Origin: Algibacter pectinivorans | GTDB taxonomy: Bacteria > Bacteroidota > Bacteroidia > Flavobacteriales > Flavobacteriaceae | NCBI RefSeq assembly: GCF_900112595.1 | Contig: NZ_FOMI01000001.1 | Coordinates: forward strand, 372,001 to 436,000 | Length of the DNA stretch: 64,000 nucleotides | Reading direction: 5' to 3' | Shown: in pieces, positions 45,383 to 54,544 of the stretch | Numbering within the stretch: the stretch's first letter is position 1 | Layout: every line of letters starts with the position of its first letter | Program-made: the position numbers and the translations under genes | The notes under the pieces: model-generated | What the model was told of the DNA's origin: nothing | The model's input: only the letters and a program-made list of their open reading frames with translations | Databases searched by the model: none

Positions 45383-46106
45383 TTGTTTTCCCAAATCGTC
45401 GTTCTCTTTTTTGATATTCAATAATAGCTTCATACAAATGTTGCTTGGTAAAATCTGGCCATAAAACACTTGTAAAGTATAATTCGGCATAAGCGATTTG
45501 CCATAGTAAAAAATTGCTTATACGCTGCTCTCCACTTGTTCTAATAAGCAAATCTACATCTGGTAAATTTCGCGTGTAAAGATGCTCATTTATAATTGAT
45601 TCATCAATATTTTCGGCCGAAATTATACTATTTTTAACTTTAATACTAATTTCTTTAACACTGTTTATGATTTCGGCTCTAGAGCCATAACTAAGCGCTA
45701 GAGTTAAAGTCATTCTAGAATTTTGTTTTGTACTTTCAATAACTTCGGTCAATTCTTTATAAACTTTTTTAGGCAATGCTTCTAATGATCCTATTGCTGC
45801 CAATTTAATATTATTGTCTTGAAGTGTTTTAATTTCTTTTTTAAGAGATGACACCAAAAGTTTCATTAAAGTTTGCACTTCTAGTTTTGGCCTGTTCCAA
45901 TTTTCGGTAGAAAAGGCATATAAGGTTAAATTTTCTATACCTAACTCTGCACAAGCCTCTACTGTTTGCCTTACCGATTTTGTTCCGTTTTCATGACCAA
46001 AAGCACGCAACATACCCTTTTGTTTGGCCCAACGCCCATTACCATCCATAATAATGGCAATATGTTTTGGTAACGATTTTTTAAGTACGTGGTTTTTTAA
46101 GTCCAT
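45366..46106 (-). CDS. uppS: Isoprenyl transferase (undecaprenyl diphosphate synthase)
   Basis: cis-Prenyltransferase making undecaprenyl diphosphate, the carrier for peptidoglycan and surface glycans. 246 residues: PKHIAIIMDGNGRWAKQKG (about residues 14-32, catalytic Asp), RAFGHENG, YAFSTENWNRP (about 64-74), LTLALSYGSRAEI, and the C-terminal LIRTSGEQRISNFLLWQIAYAELYF region (about 192-216). It is 1 base downstream of the DUF6089 gene and overlaps bamA by 17 bases. Confidence 0.96.
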   Translation of the reverse strand: MDLKNHVLKKSLPKHIAIIMDGNGRWAKQKGMLRAFGHENGTKSVRQTVEACAELGIENLTLYAFSTENWNRPKLEVQTLMKLLVSSLKKEIKTLQDNNIKLAAIGSLEALPKKVYKELTEVIESTKQNSRMTLTLALSYGSRAEIINSVKEISIKVKNSIISAENIDESIINEHLYTRNLPDVDLLIRTSGEQRISNFLLWQIAYAELYFTSVLWPDFTKQHLYEAIIEYQKRERRFGKTSEQLS

Positions 46107-46107
46107 T

Positions 46108-46794
46108 TTAATCTATGCAATAACAAGGGTTTTCTCCAAATGTATAGGTAAAAGTTATTCCTGTAAACATGTACCAATCATTATTATTTATATTTCCAAA
46201 ACGAAATTGTTGTAGTTCTTCTGAATCGGGTAAACTACCATCTAACTCGTCCGAAAATGTATATCGCGCTCCTACTTCAAGGCCTAAGATAAAGTTTTCT
46301 AGCACATTGGTTTTAAAACCTAGTACCATTGGAATACCAAATGCCCAACTTGAAGTATCTTCGGAGGTTTGAATTCCGCTACTAAAATAAGAATTATCGT
46401 GGTAAGCCATAGTAATTCCAGAGAACAAATATGGTGTTCCTAACCTTTTACCCGAATGTAAATTAAAATCTATAAAGGTAAGTTCCATTCCTAAAGACAA
46501 TTCTGTGATTTTAGTTGAAAACTCGTAACCACGTTGAATACGCCTAGGATCGTCTGAGTTTGTGTCTATACCTTCTAATTCGCTAAAAATTATTGAGGCA
46601 CGATACGAGTGTCTTTTACTTCTATTCCATCTATACATACCACCAACGGCTAGTTGGTTTGGCGATATATAATCGGTAGCACCAACATCTCCAATAAAAT
46701 TACTTCCTCCTAAAAACACACCAATTTCGTTAATTTGTGCGCTACCTAGCTGGGTGCTTAATATGCTTAATATCAATATGATTAAATGCCTCAT
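46108..46794 (-). CDS. DUF6089-type outer-membrane beta-barrel protein
   Basis: A 228-residue secreted barrel protein: signal peptide (about residues 1-19, ending LGSA), then INEIGVFLGGSNFIGDVGATDYI, characteristic of DUF6089 proteins that precede uppS in Flavobacteriaceae, and alternating aromatic strands ending FTYTFGENPCYCID. The C-terminal CYC pair could form a disulfide. Function is unknown; the conserved place before uppS and bamA suggests an envelope role. It is 1 base from uppS. Confidence 0.82.
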   Translation of the reverse strand: MRHLIILILSILSTQLGSAQINEIGVFLGGSNFIGDVGATDYISPNQLAVGGMYRWNRSKRHSYRASIIFSELEGIDTNSDDPRRIQRGYEFSTKITELSLGMELTFIDFNLHSGKRLGTPYLFSGITMAYHDNSYFSSGIQTSEDTSSWAFGIPMVLGFKTNVLENFILGLEVGARYTFSDELDGSLPDSEELQQFRFGNINNNDWYMFTGITFTYTFGENPCYCID

Positions 46795-47102
46795 AAATAT
46801 TCAAAAGTTTGCAAATATAATTAAATAACATTAGCTCATTATAATTTGAGCCTATTTGTATGGTTTTAAAACAGAAATTCTATTAAATTATTGCTTTTTA
46901 TTGAAAGGATTATTAAAGACTATAAGTACTTTCTGATGGATTATTGGTATTAGATTTTAAAACAGCATAGTGTTTAATTTGCATATAGAAACTGACTTAT
47001 GGTATTACTCCCAAATTTAGCGTACAGGTTTGCGTTAGAGATTGTACTTATCGGAGTCAAAGGGTTTGGTAACCCGCCTGCCTGCCGGCAGGCGCCCAAA
47101 AC
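46795..47102. other. Intergenic region with a degenerate repeat and palindromes
   Basis: This 308-base gap between nadK and the DUF6089 gene contains GCGTTAGAGATTGTA (47032-47046), related to the repeat family, then GGGTT-TGGT-AACCC (47062-47075) and the palindrome CCTGCCGGCAGG (47081-47092). The first 230 bases are A/T-rich with no recognisable gene or RNA. Confidence 0.55.
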
Positions 47103-47990
47103 TTATTTATTACGTTTATCTTCGCCCCAAAGAAGCTTTTTGCGAAGGGTATCTAGAAAGCTTTCGTCTAGTAAATCGATCATTTTAATTTTAAAATCGG
47201 CTTTCTTAATTTTAATAAGCGTTCCATTATCTAGAGTTGCAATTCTAGAGTCTAGAGATATTAAATGTTGTTTTTCGCGACCATGCACTCTTAAATGCAC
47301 CTCGGTTGAATCTGGAATAACAAGCGGGCGCGCACTTAAATTATGTGGTGCTATTGGTGTTAATACAAAACTACTTGAACCTGGTGTTATTACAGGACCG
47401 CCGCAACTTAATGAATAACCTGTAGAACCTGTTGGGGTAGATACGATTAAACCATCGCTCCAATAGGAATTTAAAAATTCGTCGTCTAAATAGGTATCGA
47501 TAGTTATCATTGCCGTGGTGTTTTTACGACTTACCGATATTTCGTTTAGTGCAAAACTCATGGCCTCGATATCTTTATTGCCCGACGATGTTTCTACGGT
47601 TAATAAACTGCGTTCGGATATGCGATATTTACCATCTATTATATTTTGTATGGCTTTTTCAATGGCATCTACTTGAATTGTTGCCAAAAACCCTAAACGC
47701 CCCGTATTTATACCAATAATTGGAATACCCATATCTTTTACAAACATGGTGGCTCTTAATATGGTTCCATCGCCGCCTATACTTACTAAAAGATCGAAAC
47801 TTGGATCTAGCTCTGTAAAGGTTTTGTATTTGTGATAGCCTTTAATATCATGAGGCTCTTGGTCTATTAATTTATGAAATTCTGTCTCGATATAAGCTTC
47901 TATACCTTGATTTTCAAGATAATTAAAAAGGGTTTCAACAGATTTTGGTGTTGTGGTATTATAATATCTTCCGAAAATGGCAACCTTCAT
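47103..47990 (-). CDS. nadK: NAD kinase
   Basis: Phosphorylates NAD to NADP with ATP. The 295 residues show GGDGTILRATMF (about residues 64-75), the GINTGRLGFLATI motif (about 88-100), and the catalytic STPTGSTGYSLSCGGP region (about 173-188). It lies 9 bases after the CBS-domain gene. Upstream genes in the block are pdxJ (divergent) and CBS. Confidence 0.96.
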   Translation of the reverse strand: MKVAIFGRYYNTTTPKSVETLFNYLENQGIEAYIETEFHKLIDQEPHDIKGYHKYKTFTELDPSFDLLVSIGGDGTILRATMFVKDMGIPIIGINTGRLGFLATIQVDAIEKAIQNIIDGKYRISERSLLTVETSSGNKDIEAMSFALNEISVSRKNTTAMITIDTYLDDEFLNSYWSDGLIVSTPTGSTGYSLSCGGPVITPGSSSFVLTPIAPHNLSARPLVIPDSTEVHLRVHGREKQHLISLDSRIATLDNGTLIKIKKADFKIKMIDLLDESFLDTLRKKLLWGEDKRNK

Positions 47991-47999
47991 AAATTAAAA

Positions 48000-48659
48000 T
48001 TACATGTTTAAATATTTGTTTAAATAATCTGATCGCTCCTTTAAGGTTTCAATATAGCCATCTTCTTCGTGGCCAGAAACTATGTTATAACTGTACCTAC
48101 GAAAGGTTTGAATGATTTCGTTTAGTCCGGTATTTCCTATTTTTAAAGTAACTTGAACTAGATCGGTATTCATTTTAGAAATAAAGGCCCCTAGCAACTT
48201 ACCATCGTTAGACTCTACAATTTGGCTAATTTCGCTAAATGAATAATCGTTAATACCTTTTTCTACAACTAGAATACCTCCCGCTTCAGAGAAAAAAGGC
48301 GATTCGCTAAATAAACTAATAACATCGTTAAGCTCATAATAACCTAAGTACTCATTTTGCTCATTTAAAACCGGCATAATATTAGCCGAATTTACTGCAA
48401 AGGCTTCTAAAACATCTAACCAAAGTGTGGTATTTCTAACATAAAAATCTTCTAAAGCATACAAATAGGTTTCAATAGCTTTTTCACCATCAAAACAGTG
48501 CGCATCGGTATCGGAAAAACACCCCAAATAGGCACCATTTTCATTTTTAACCGGAATATGCGAGTACGTAAGCTGATTAAACAATTGTTTTAAATCCCTT
48601 GTTTCACTCTGGTTGCTTAATGGCGTTATGTCGTTTATAATAAGCTCTGAAAGTTTCAT
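48000..48659 (-). CDS. CBS-domain protein (nucleotide-sensing, acetoin-utilisation-like)
   Basis: A 219-residue cytoplasmic protein with two CBS motifs in the N-terminal half (KLSELIINDITPLSN, ..LTYSHIPVKNENGAYLGCFS and SANIMPVLNEQNEYLGYYEL) and an ACT-like C-terminal region (GGILVVEKGINDYSFSEI ... VQVTLKIGNTGLNEIIQTFRR). Such proteins probably bind adenosine nucleotides and act as regulators. It is directly upstream of nadK (9 bases), a pairing seen in Flavobacteriaceae. The regulated partner is unknown. Confidence 0.85.
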   Translation of the reverse strand: MKLSELIINDITPLSNQSETRDLKQLFNQLTYSHIPVKNENGAYLGCFSDTDAHCFDGEKAIETYLYALEDFYVRNTTLWLDVLEAFAVNSANIMPVLNEQNEYLGYYELNDVISLFSESPFFSEAGGILVVEKGINDYSFSEISQIVESNDGKLLGAFISKMNTDLVQVTLKIGNTGLNEIIQTFRRYSYNIVSGHEEDGYIETLKERSDYLNKYLNM

Positions 48660-48810
48660 ACTGTAACTCCTATTTTTATTAATACTATAAAATGTTTTGT
48701 TTTACACTGATAAATTATAACTGTAATTTATTGAAAAGCGTATTTTATTGCAATCCTTTATAGAACTGCAAATTAATCAAAAAAATAGTATCTATGGCTG
48801 TTCTACTTTG

Positions 48811-48818
48811 TATTTTTG
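48811..48818 (+). promoter_or_regulatory. Putative -7 promoter box for pdxJ
   Basis: TATTTTTG matches TAnnTTTG and ends 66 bases before the pdxJ ATG. No -33 match was found. Confidence 0.4.
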
Positions 48819-48884
48819 CACAATTAATTTGAGGGTTTCTTAAATTAAAAAATTTCAAATACATTCTATTTTAAAATATGTTAG

Positions 48885-49601
48885 ATGACTAAGCTAAGTG
48901 TTAATATTAATAAAATTGCGACTTTAAGAAATTCTAGAGGTGGCGATGTACCAAATGTTGTTGAATTTGCAAAAGACGCACAGCGTTTTGGAGCACAAGG
49001 TATTACCATACACCCTAGACCAGACGAAAGACATATTCGCTACCAAGATGCACGCGATTTAAAACCGGAGGTTTACACAGAATATAATATTGAAGGCAAC
49101 CCAATAGAATCTTTTATGAATTTGGTTTTAGAGGTTAAACCAACACAGGTTACCTTAGTGCCAGATGCCGTTGATGCTATAACTAGTAACGCTGGCTGGA
49201 ACACCATTAAACATAAAGATTTTTTGGTTGATGTTATTAAGGAGTTTAAAAATAACGGTATAAGAACCTCTATTTTTGTAGATCCAGTTTTAGAGCAAAT
49301 TGAAGGCGCTAAAGCCACAGGAACCGATAGAATTGAATTATACACCGAAGCCTTTGCACACCAATACGGTTTAGGAAACAAAGATGCTATTACCCCGTAT
49401 TTAGAGAGCGCCAAATTAGCAAATAGCTTAGGCTTAGGCATTAATGCAGGACATGATTTATCTTTGGATAACATCCAGTTTTTTAAAGAAAACATCCCAG
49501 ATTTATTAGAAGTATCTATAGGACACGCTTTAATTGCCGAAAGTTTATATTTAGGCGTCGAGAACGTTATACAAATGTATTTACGCAAGCTAAAAGCATA
49601 A
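48885..49601 (+). CDS. pdxJ: Pyridoxine 5'-phosphate synthase
   Basis: Condenses 1-deoxyxylulose 5-phosphate with amino-acetone phosphate to pyridoxine 5'-phosphate in the DXP-dependent vitamin B6 pathway. 238 residues: LSVNINKIATLRNSRGGDVPN (about residues 3-23), ITIHPRPDERHIRYQD (about 44-59), LVPDAVDAITSNAGWN, and GLGINAGHDLSLDN (about 184-197). It is the first of several plus-strand genes and divergent from the CBS/nadK genes. Confidence 0.96.
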   Translation: MTKLSVNINKIATLRNSRGGDVPNVVEFAKDAQRFGAQGITIHPRPDERHIRYQDARDLKPEVYTEYNIEGNPIESFMNLVLEVKPTQVTLVPDAVDAITSNAGWNTIKHKDFLVDVIKEFKNNGIRTSIFVDPVLEQIEGAKATGTDRIELYTEAFAHQYGLGNKDAITPYLESAKLANSLGLGINAGHDLSLDNIQFFKENIPDLLEVSIGHALIAESLYLGVENVIQMYLRKLKA

Positions 49602-49720
49602 AGTTAATCCTTACTAAGTATAAGGAAGCACACCATTGTAAGTGAAGCGACAAAAAACAAATTAAAACATAAAAAATTAAATAACAATTCCCCTCCGCTA
49701 GAGGGATAAATGGAAGCCAA

Positions 49721-50485
49721 ATGATATTACACTCAAACATATTAGGAGAAGGAAAACCTTTTATTATTCTTCATGGCTTTTTAGGCATGAGCGATAACTG
49801 GAAAACCCTAGGAACTCAATTTAGCGAACTTGGTTTTCAAGTGCACTTAATAGATCAACGTAATCATGGACGTAGTTTTCATGACGATACTTTTAACTAT
49901 GAGGTATTAGCCGAAGATTTAAAACAGTATTGCGATGCACATAATCTATCTGATATTGTTTTACTTGGTCACTCTATGGGAGGCAAAACAGCCATGTTAT
50001 TTTCTACATTATACCCAGAACTCGTTTCAAAATTAATAGTAGCCGATATTTCTCCTAGATTTTACCCAGTGCATCATGATGCCATTCTAGAAGGCTTAAG
50101 CGCATTAAATTTTGATACCATTACGTCTAGAACCGAAGCAGACAAGGCTTTAAGTCGATACGTTTCCGATGTTGGAACCCGTATGTTTTTATTAAAAAAC
50201 CTATACTGGATTGAAAAAGGAAAACTAGCTTTACGCATTAACTTAGAGGTTTTAAAACAAGAAGTTGCCGAGGTTGGCGAATCCTTACCTAGTTACTCGA
50301 GGTTCGAAAAAAACACGTTGTTTTTACGTGGTGACCGATCAGAATATATTGGTGTTGGCGATGAAGCTTTAATTAAAAACCATTTTCCAAAGTCTAATAT
50401 CGTTACCATCTCTAACGCAGGACATTGGTTACATGCCGAAAACCCTAAAGAATTTTCGCAAGCTGTAATTAATTTTGTAAATTGA
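49721..50485 (+). CDS. Alpha/beta-fold hydrolase (YbfF-like)
   Basis: A 254-residue cytoplasmic serine hydrolase with the nucleophile elbow GHSMGGKT (about residues 86-93), the oxyanion region HGFLGMSDNWKTLGTQF, an acid in FLRGDRSEY, and the catalytic His in GHWLHAENP. YbfF-like esterases act on acyl-CoA and related esters. It is preceded by a 119-base gap with CCCTC-GAGGG palindrome and followed 16 bases later by the small membrane protein gene. Confidence 0.88.
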   Translation: MILHSNILGEGKPFIILHGFLGMSDNWKTLGTQFSELGFQVHLIDQRNHGRSFHDDTFNYEVLAEDLKQYCDAHNLSDIVLLGHSMGGKTAMLFSTLYPELVSKLIVADISPRFYPVHHDAILEGLSALNFDTITSRTEADKALSRYVSDVGTRMFLLKNLYWIEKGKLALRINLEVLKQEVAEVGESLPSYSRFEKNTLFLRGDRSEYIGVGDEALIKNHFPKSNIVTISNAGHWLHAENPKEFSQAVINFVN

Positions 50486-50501
50486 TTTAAAAATAACACA
50501 C

Positions 50502-50849
50502 ATGAATCTAATATTAAGACTTTTATTAAATGCTGTAGCCGTATTCGCTTTAGCTCACTTACTTTCCGGAGTACAAGTAGATAATTATGTTACAGCCATA
50601 ATTGTAGCCTTAGTATTATCCATTTTAAACCTTTTGGTTAAACCACTTTTAGTTATTTTAACCTTACCTGCAACCATACTAACTCTAGGCTTATTTCTTT
50701 TAGTTATTAATGGCGCAATAATTCTATTAGCAGATCAATTTATAGATGGTTTTGCTGTAAATAGCATTTGGTGGGCTATCTTATTTAGCATCTTACTATC
50801 TATACTTCAATCCATTTTACAGTCCTTACTAAAAACAGATAAAAAGTAG
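50502..50849 (+). CDS. Four-helix membrane protein, phage-holin-like superfamily (PF04020 type)
   Basis: A 115-residue protein with four hydrophobic helices (about residues 4-20, 27-49, 56-76, 88-112) and small loops, matching the mycobacterial four-TMS phage-holin-like family. It is a housekeeping membrane protein in many bacteria, so the name does not imply a prophage. Function unknown. It lies 16 bases after the hydrolase gene and upstream of tig. Confidence 0.82.
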   Translation: MNLILRLLLNAVAVFALAHLLSGVQVDNYVTAIIVALVLSILNLLVKPLLVILTLPATILTLGLFLLVINGAIILLADQFIDGFAVNSIWWAILFSILLSILQSILQSLLKTDKK

Positions 50850-50883
50850 TTAAGCAGCTGTTGTAAATCAAGTAATTAAAAAC

Positions 50884-50914
50884 TTTGTTAGGATGTAAAA
50901 ATATACTATTTTTG
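50884..50914 (+). promoter_or_regulatory. Consensus promoter of tig
   Basis: TTTG at 50884-50887, a 19-base spacer, then TATTTTTG at 50907-50914 is a perfect match to the Bacteroidetes TTTG-N19-TAnnTTTG consensus. It lies about 85 bases before the tig ATG. Confidence 0.75.
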
Positions 50915-51000
50915 CATCCCAATTTTAGTAACAAAAATTGCAGGTTTTAAAACAAACCTTTATTGTTAAATGCCTGATTTAAGGCTTTATATCATTTAAA

Positions 51001-52329
51001 ATGAATATTACAAGAGAAAACGTTGATGCATTAAATGCTGTAGTAAAAGTAGATATCGCTAAAGAAGATTATAGCGATAAGGTTGAAAAAATATTGGTAG
51101 ATTACCGCAAAACAGCAAACATTCCTGGATTTAGAAAAGGACATGTGCCAATGGGTATGGTAAAAAAACAATACGGAAAAGCTGTTTTAGTAGACGAGGT
51201 TAACAAACTATTACAAGATGCTTTAAACAAGTATTTAACTGAAGAAAAATTAGATGTTCTTGGGCAACCATTACCAAAAATGCAGGATGAGATTGACTGG
51301 AATGCCGAAAAATTTTCTTTTGAATTTGAATTAGGTCTTGCACCAGAATTCGAAGTGGAATTAAAAGGAAAAAAAGCCATTACACAATACAACATCGTTG
51401 CAGACGATAAAATGATTGATGAGCAAGTTGAACGTATTCAAAAACAATACGGAAAATTAGTATCTCAAGATGTTGTTGAAGCAGATAGCGAAATTACTGG
51501 AGCTTACACAAACGAAGAAAAAGAAATAAACAACACCGTAACGTTAACACTAGATAAATTTAAAGGCAAATCAACTGCAAAACAATTTATTGGTGCTAAA
51601 GCTGGCGACGTTATTACTTTAAAAACTAAAGGCCTTTTTGAAGATGATCACGATTTAATGCACGCTTTAAAATTAGGTCATGACGATGTTCATGGTTTAG
51701 ATATTGAAGTAAACTTTACTATTTCGGAAATCAACAAGCGTGAGCTTGCAGATTTAGACCAAGACTTATTCGATAAACTTTTTGGTAAAGATGTTGTAAC
51801 ATCGGTTACTGAGCTTAAAGCAAAAATTAAAGAAGATGCCGAAAAGCAATTTGTACAACAAGCCGATCAAAAATTACTAAACGACGTTACTGAGTATTTA
51901 GTAGAAAACACAAAATTCGATTTACCTGCAGAGTTTTTAACAAAGTGGATGCAAACTGCTGGTGAAAAAGAAATGGATGAAGAACAAGCCAAAGAAGAAT
52001 ACGAAAAGTCTGAAAAAAGCTTACGTTACCAGTTAATTGAAGGTAAATTAATTGAGGCTAACAATGTGCAAGTAACCATGGAGGACATTAAAGGTCATGC
52101 CAGAGAAATGATTAAAGCACAAATGGCTCAATTTGGTCAAATGAATCCTTCTGATAAGGAATTAGATGATATTGCAGCTCGTGTATTAGGAAACCAAGAT
52201 GAAGCACGTCGTATCTCAGAGCAATTAGTAAGTCAAAAATTACTAAACATTTACAAAGAAAAAGCAAACCTTAAGGTTAAAGAATTAAGTTACGAAAACT
52301 TTGTTAAAGAAGTGTACGGCGACAAATAA
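51001..52329 (+). CDS. tig: Trigger factor
   Basis: A ribosome-associated chaperone that binds emerging polypeptides. 442 residues: the ribosome-binding domain with the signature PGFRKGHVPMGMV (about residues 40-52), a PPIase-like domain (about 150-250) and the C-terminal chaperone arms (about 250-420) with the DLDQDLFDKLFGKDVVTSV segment. It is followed by clpP and clpX, an arrangement conserved in many bacteria, and has its own promoter and a terminator. Confidence 0.95.
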   Translation: MNITRENVDALNAVVKVDIAKEDYSDKVEKILVDYRKTANIPGFRKGHVPMGMVKKQYGKAVLVDEVNKLLQDALNKYLTEEKLDVLGQPLPKMQDEIDWNAEKFSFEFELGLAPEFEVELKGKKAITQYNIVADDKMIDEQVERIQKQYGKLVSQDVVEADSEITGAYTNEEKEINNTVTLTLDKFKGKSTAKQFIGAKAGDVITLKTKGLFEDDHDLMHALKLGHDDVHGLDIEVNFTISEINKRELADLDQDLFDKLFGKDVVTSVTELKAKIKEDAEKQFVQQADQKLLNDVTEYLVENTKFDLPAEFLTKWMQTAGEKEMDEEQAKEEYEKSEKSLRYQLIEGKLIEANNVQVTMEDIKGHAREMIKAQMAQFGQMNPSDKELDDIAARVLGNQDEARRISEQLVSQKLLNIYKEKANLKVKELSYENFVKEVYGDK

Positions 52330-52352
52330 ATAAATTAAAAATGCTTATATTT

Positions 52353-52387
52353 AAGCGCTTAAATCTGCGGGTTTAAGCGCTTTTTTA
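52353..52387 (+). terminator. Terminator of tig
   Basis: The stem AAGCGCTTAAA/TTTAAGCGCTT is 11 perfect base pairs with an 8-base loop and is followed by six T residues, 23 bases beyond the tig stop. Confidence 0.88.
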
Positions 52388-52470
52388 TTAAAAAAGAAGT
52401 TTTAATTTAATTTTCATAAGCTCACTTACATGTAAGTCAAGAGTTTAGCTCACAAAATATAGAAAAGATT

Positions 52471-53145
52471 ATGGATTACGCTAAAGAATTCGAAAAATTC
52501 GCGATAAAAGATCAAGGTATTAGCAGCACATATTACAACAAGATTATTAGTAGTATGTACCCTACTAACTTAACACCTAACATTATAGAAGAACGCCAAA
52601 TGAATATTGCCGTTTTTGATGTATTTTCTCGTTTAATGATGGATAGAATTATTTTTCTTGGTACCGGAATTAACGATCAGGTTGCCAACATTGTTCAAGC
52701 GCAGCTTTTATTTTTAGAAAGTACAGATGCTAACAAGGATATTCAAATTTACATTAACTCTCCAGGAGGTAGCGTTTATGCAGGTTTAGGTATTTATGAT
52801 ACGATGCAATTTATTAAACCAGACGTAGCCACTATTTGTACAGGAATGGCAGCTTCAATGGGAGCCGTTTTATTATGTGCGGGTGCTAAAGGAAAACGTA
52901 GTGGTTTAACACACTCTAGAGTTATGATACACCAACCATTAGGTGGTGCGCAAGGGCAAGCTAGTGATATTGAAATTACAGCTCGCGAGATTTTAATTCT
53001 TAAAGAAGAACTGTATAAAATTATAAGTAAGCATTCGGGGCAGGATTACGACAAAGTATATGCAGATAGTGATAGAGACTACTGGATGAAGTCTGATAAA
53101 GCGAAAGAATACGGTATGATTGACGAAATTTTGGCTCGCAAATAA
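52471..53145 (+). CDS. clpP: ATP-dependent Clp protease proteolytic subunit
   Basis: A serine protease forming a tetradecameric barrel with ClpX. The triad is Ser129 (GMAASMGAV), His154 ([10 protein letters not shown]) and Asp203 (DRDYWM). [11 protein letters not shown] (about residues 95-105) forms the oxyanion strand. At 224 residues it includes an N-terminal propeptide-like segment (about 30 residues). It lies 70 bases upstream of clpX in the same direction. Confidence 0.97.
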   Translation: MDYAKEFEKFAIKDQGISSTYYNKIISSMYPTNLTPNIIEERQMNIAVFDVFSRLMMDRIIFLGTGINDQVANIVQAQLLFLESTDANKDIQIYINSPGGSVYAGLGIYDTMQFIKPDVATICTGMAASMGAVLLCAGAKGKRSGLTHSRVMIHQPLGGAQGQASDIEITAREILILKEELYKIISKHSGQDYDKVYADSDRDYWMKSDKAKEYGMIDEILARK

Positions 53146-53215
53146 ATTATTTGTAATTTTAAAGAATTGTTAGAGAGGTATTTATAACCTTTCGCTCCAA
53201 AAAATAATAAGATTA

Positions 53216-54448
53216 ATGGCAAAGGAAGAATTAGAATGTTCGTTTTGCGGTCGTAAAAAACCTGAAACTAACTTGTTAATAGCAGGCTTAGATGCTCACA
53301 TCTGCGACAGATGTATTGAGCAAGCGCATGGTATTGTAATAGAAGAGTCTAAACAAAGTGATAGCAGCGATTTATCTGCAGAATTAAAATTACGTAAGCC
53401 TCAACAAATTAAAAATTTCCTTGATGAGTATATTATAGGCCAAGGCGCTACTAAAAAAGTAATGTCTGTTGCCGTATATAATCATTACAAACGTTTACTA
53501 CAACCACCTTCAAAAGATGATATTGAAATACAAAAAAGTAATATCATTATGGTTGGGCAAACTGGTACCGGAAAAACCTTAATGGCAAAAACCATTGCTA
53601 AAATGTTAAACGTACCATTAGCTATCGTTGATGCTACTGTTTTAACCGAAGCAGGTTATGTTGGTGAAGATGTAGAAAGCATCTTAACACGTTTATTACA
53701 AGCCGCAGATTACAACTTAGAAAAAGCCGAAAAAGGCATTGTGTTTATTGACGAGATTGATAAAATTGCTCGTAAAAGCGATAACCCATCAATTACACGC
53801 GATGTATCTGGTGAAGGTGTACAACAAGCCTTATTAAAACTTTTAGAAGGCACCGTTGTAAATGTGCCGCCAAAAGGAGGACGTAAACATCCAGATCAAA
53901 AATTTATAGAAGTAAATACAGAAAACATTTTATTTATTGCTGGTGGTGCTTTTGATGGTATTGATCGTGTAATTTCTAAGCGTTTAAACATGCAAGCAGT
54001 TGGTTATAGTGCTTCAATGTCTGATGAAGTTGTAGATCAAGAACATTTACTACAATATATTATACCAAAAGATTTAAAAGATTTTGGTTTAATACCAGAA
54101 ATTATTGGACGTTTACCTGTACTAACATACATGGATCCGTTGGATGCCGATACACTAAGAGCTATTTTAACAGAGCCTAAAAACGCCATTATAAAACAAT
54201 ACAAAAAGTTGTTTGAAATGGATGAAATAGAATTCTCTATATCTGATGGTGCCTTAGGATTTATAGTTGGTAAAGCTATAGAGTATAAATTAGGAGCCAG
54301 AGGATTACGTTCGCTTTGCGAAGAAATTTTAACCGATGCCATGTTTGAATTACCAAGCAGCAACGAAAAGAAATTAAACGTAACTAAGGCTTACGCCGAA
54401 GAAAAGCTTACTAAAACAACCTTAAAGAAACTAAAAGCAGTTTCATAA
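53216..54448 (+). CDS. clpX: ATP-dependent Clp protease ATP-binding subunit ClpX
   Basis: An AAA+ unfoldase that feeds substrates to ClpP. The N-terminal zinc-binding domain uses Cys8, Cys11, Cys30 and Cys33. The AAA+ core has Walker A GQTGTGKT, Walker [11 protein letters not shown], the RxxGARGLRS sensor-2 region and a GYVGEDVES pore loop. 410 residues is standard. It follows clpP by 70 bases and ends before a bidirectional terminator. Confidence 0.97.
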   Translation: MAKEELECSFCGRKKPETNLLIAGLDAHICDRCIEQAHGIVIEESKQSDSSDLSAELKLRKPQQIKNFLDEYIIGQGATKKVMSVAVYNHYKRLLQPPSKDDIEIQKSNIIMVGQTGTGKTLMAKTIAKMLNVPLAIVDATVLTEAGYVGEDVESILTRLLQAADYNLEKAEKGIVFIDEIDKIARKSDNPSITRDVSGEGVQQALLKLLEGTVVNVPPKGGRKHPDQKFIEVNTENILFIAGGAFDGIDRVISKRLNMQAVGYSASMSDEVVDQEHLLQYIIPKDLKDFGLIPEIIGRLPVLTYMDPLDADTLRAILTEPKNAIIKQYKKLFEMDEIEFSISDGALGFIVGKAIEYKLGARGLRSLCEEILTDAMFELPSSNEKKLNVTKAYAEEKLTKTTLKKLKAVS

Positions 54449-54498
54449 ATTATACTATTTTATTATTCTTCTTACAAGGTTAACAAAAAGTTTAAAAC

Positions 54499-54529
54499 AA
54501 AAAACCACGCCAATAGCGTGGTTTTTTTT
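54499..54529. terminator. Bidirectional terminator between clpX and the OmpA-type gene
   Basis: AAACCACGC-CAATA-GCGTGGTTT stem with A-run on one side and T-run on the other, serving convergent clpX (plus) and the OmpA gene (minus). Confidence 0.85.
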
Positions 54530-54544
54530 ATACTGTAATTCCTA

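Noticed and set aside
46981-47418. Open frame on the plus strand opposite the nadK 3' end
   Set aside because: It overlaps nadK and the repeat region and has no protein family features.
50502-50849. Prophage remnant suggested by the phage-holin-like name
   Set aside because: The family is a common bacterial membrane family and no other phage genes or attachment sites are near.
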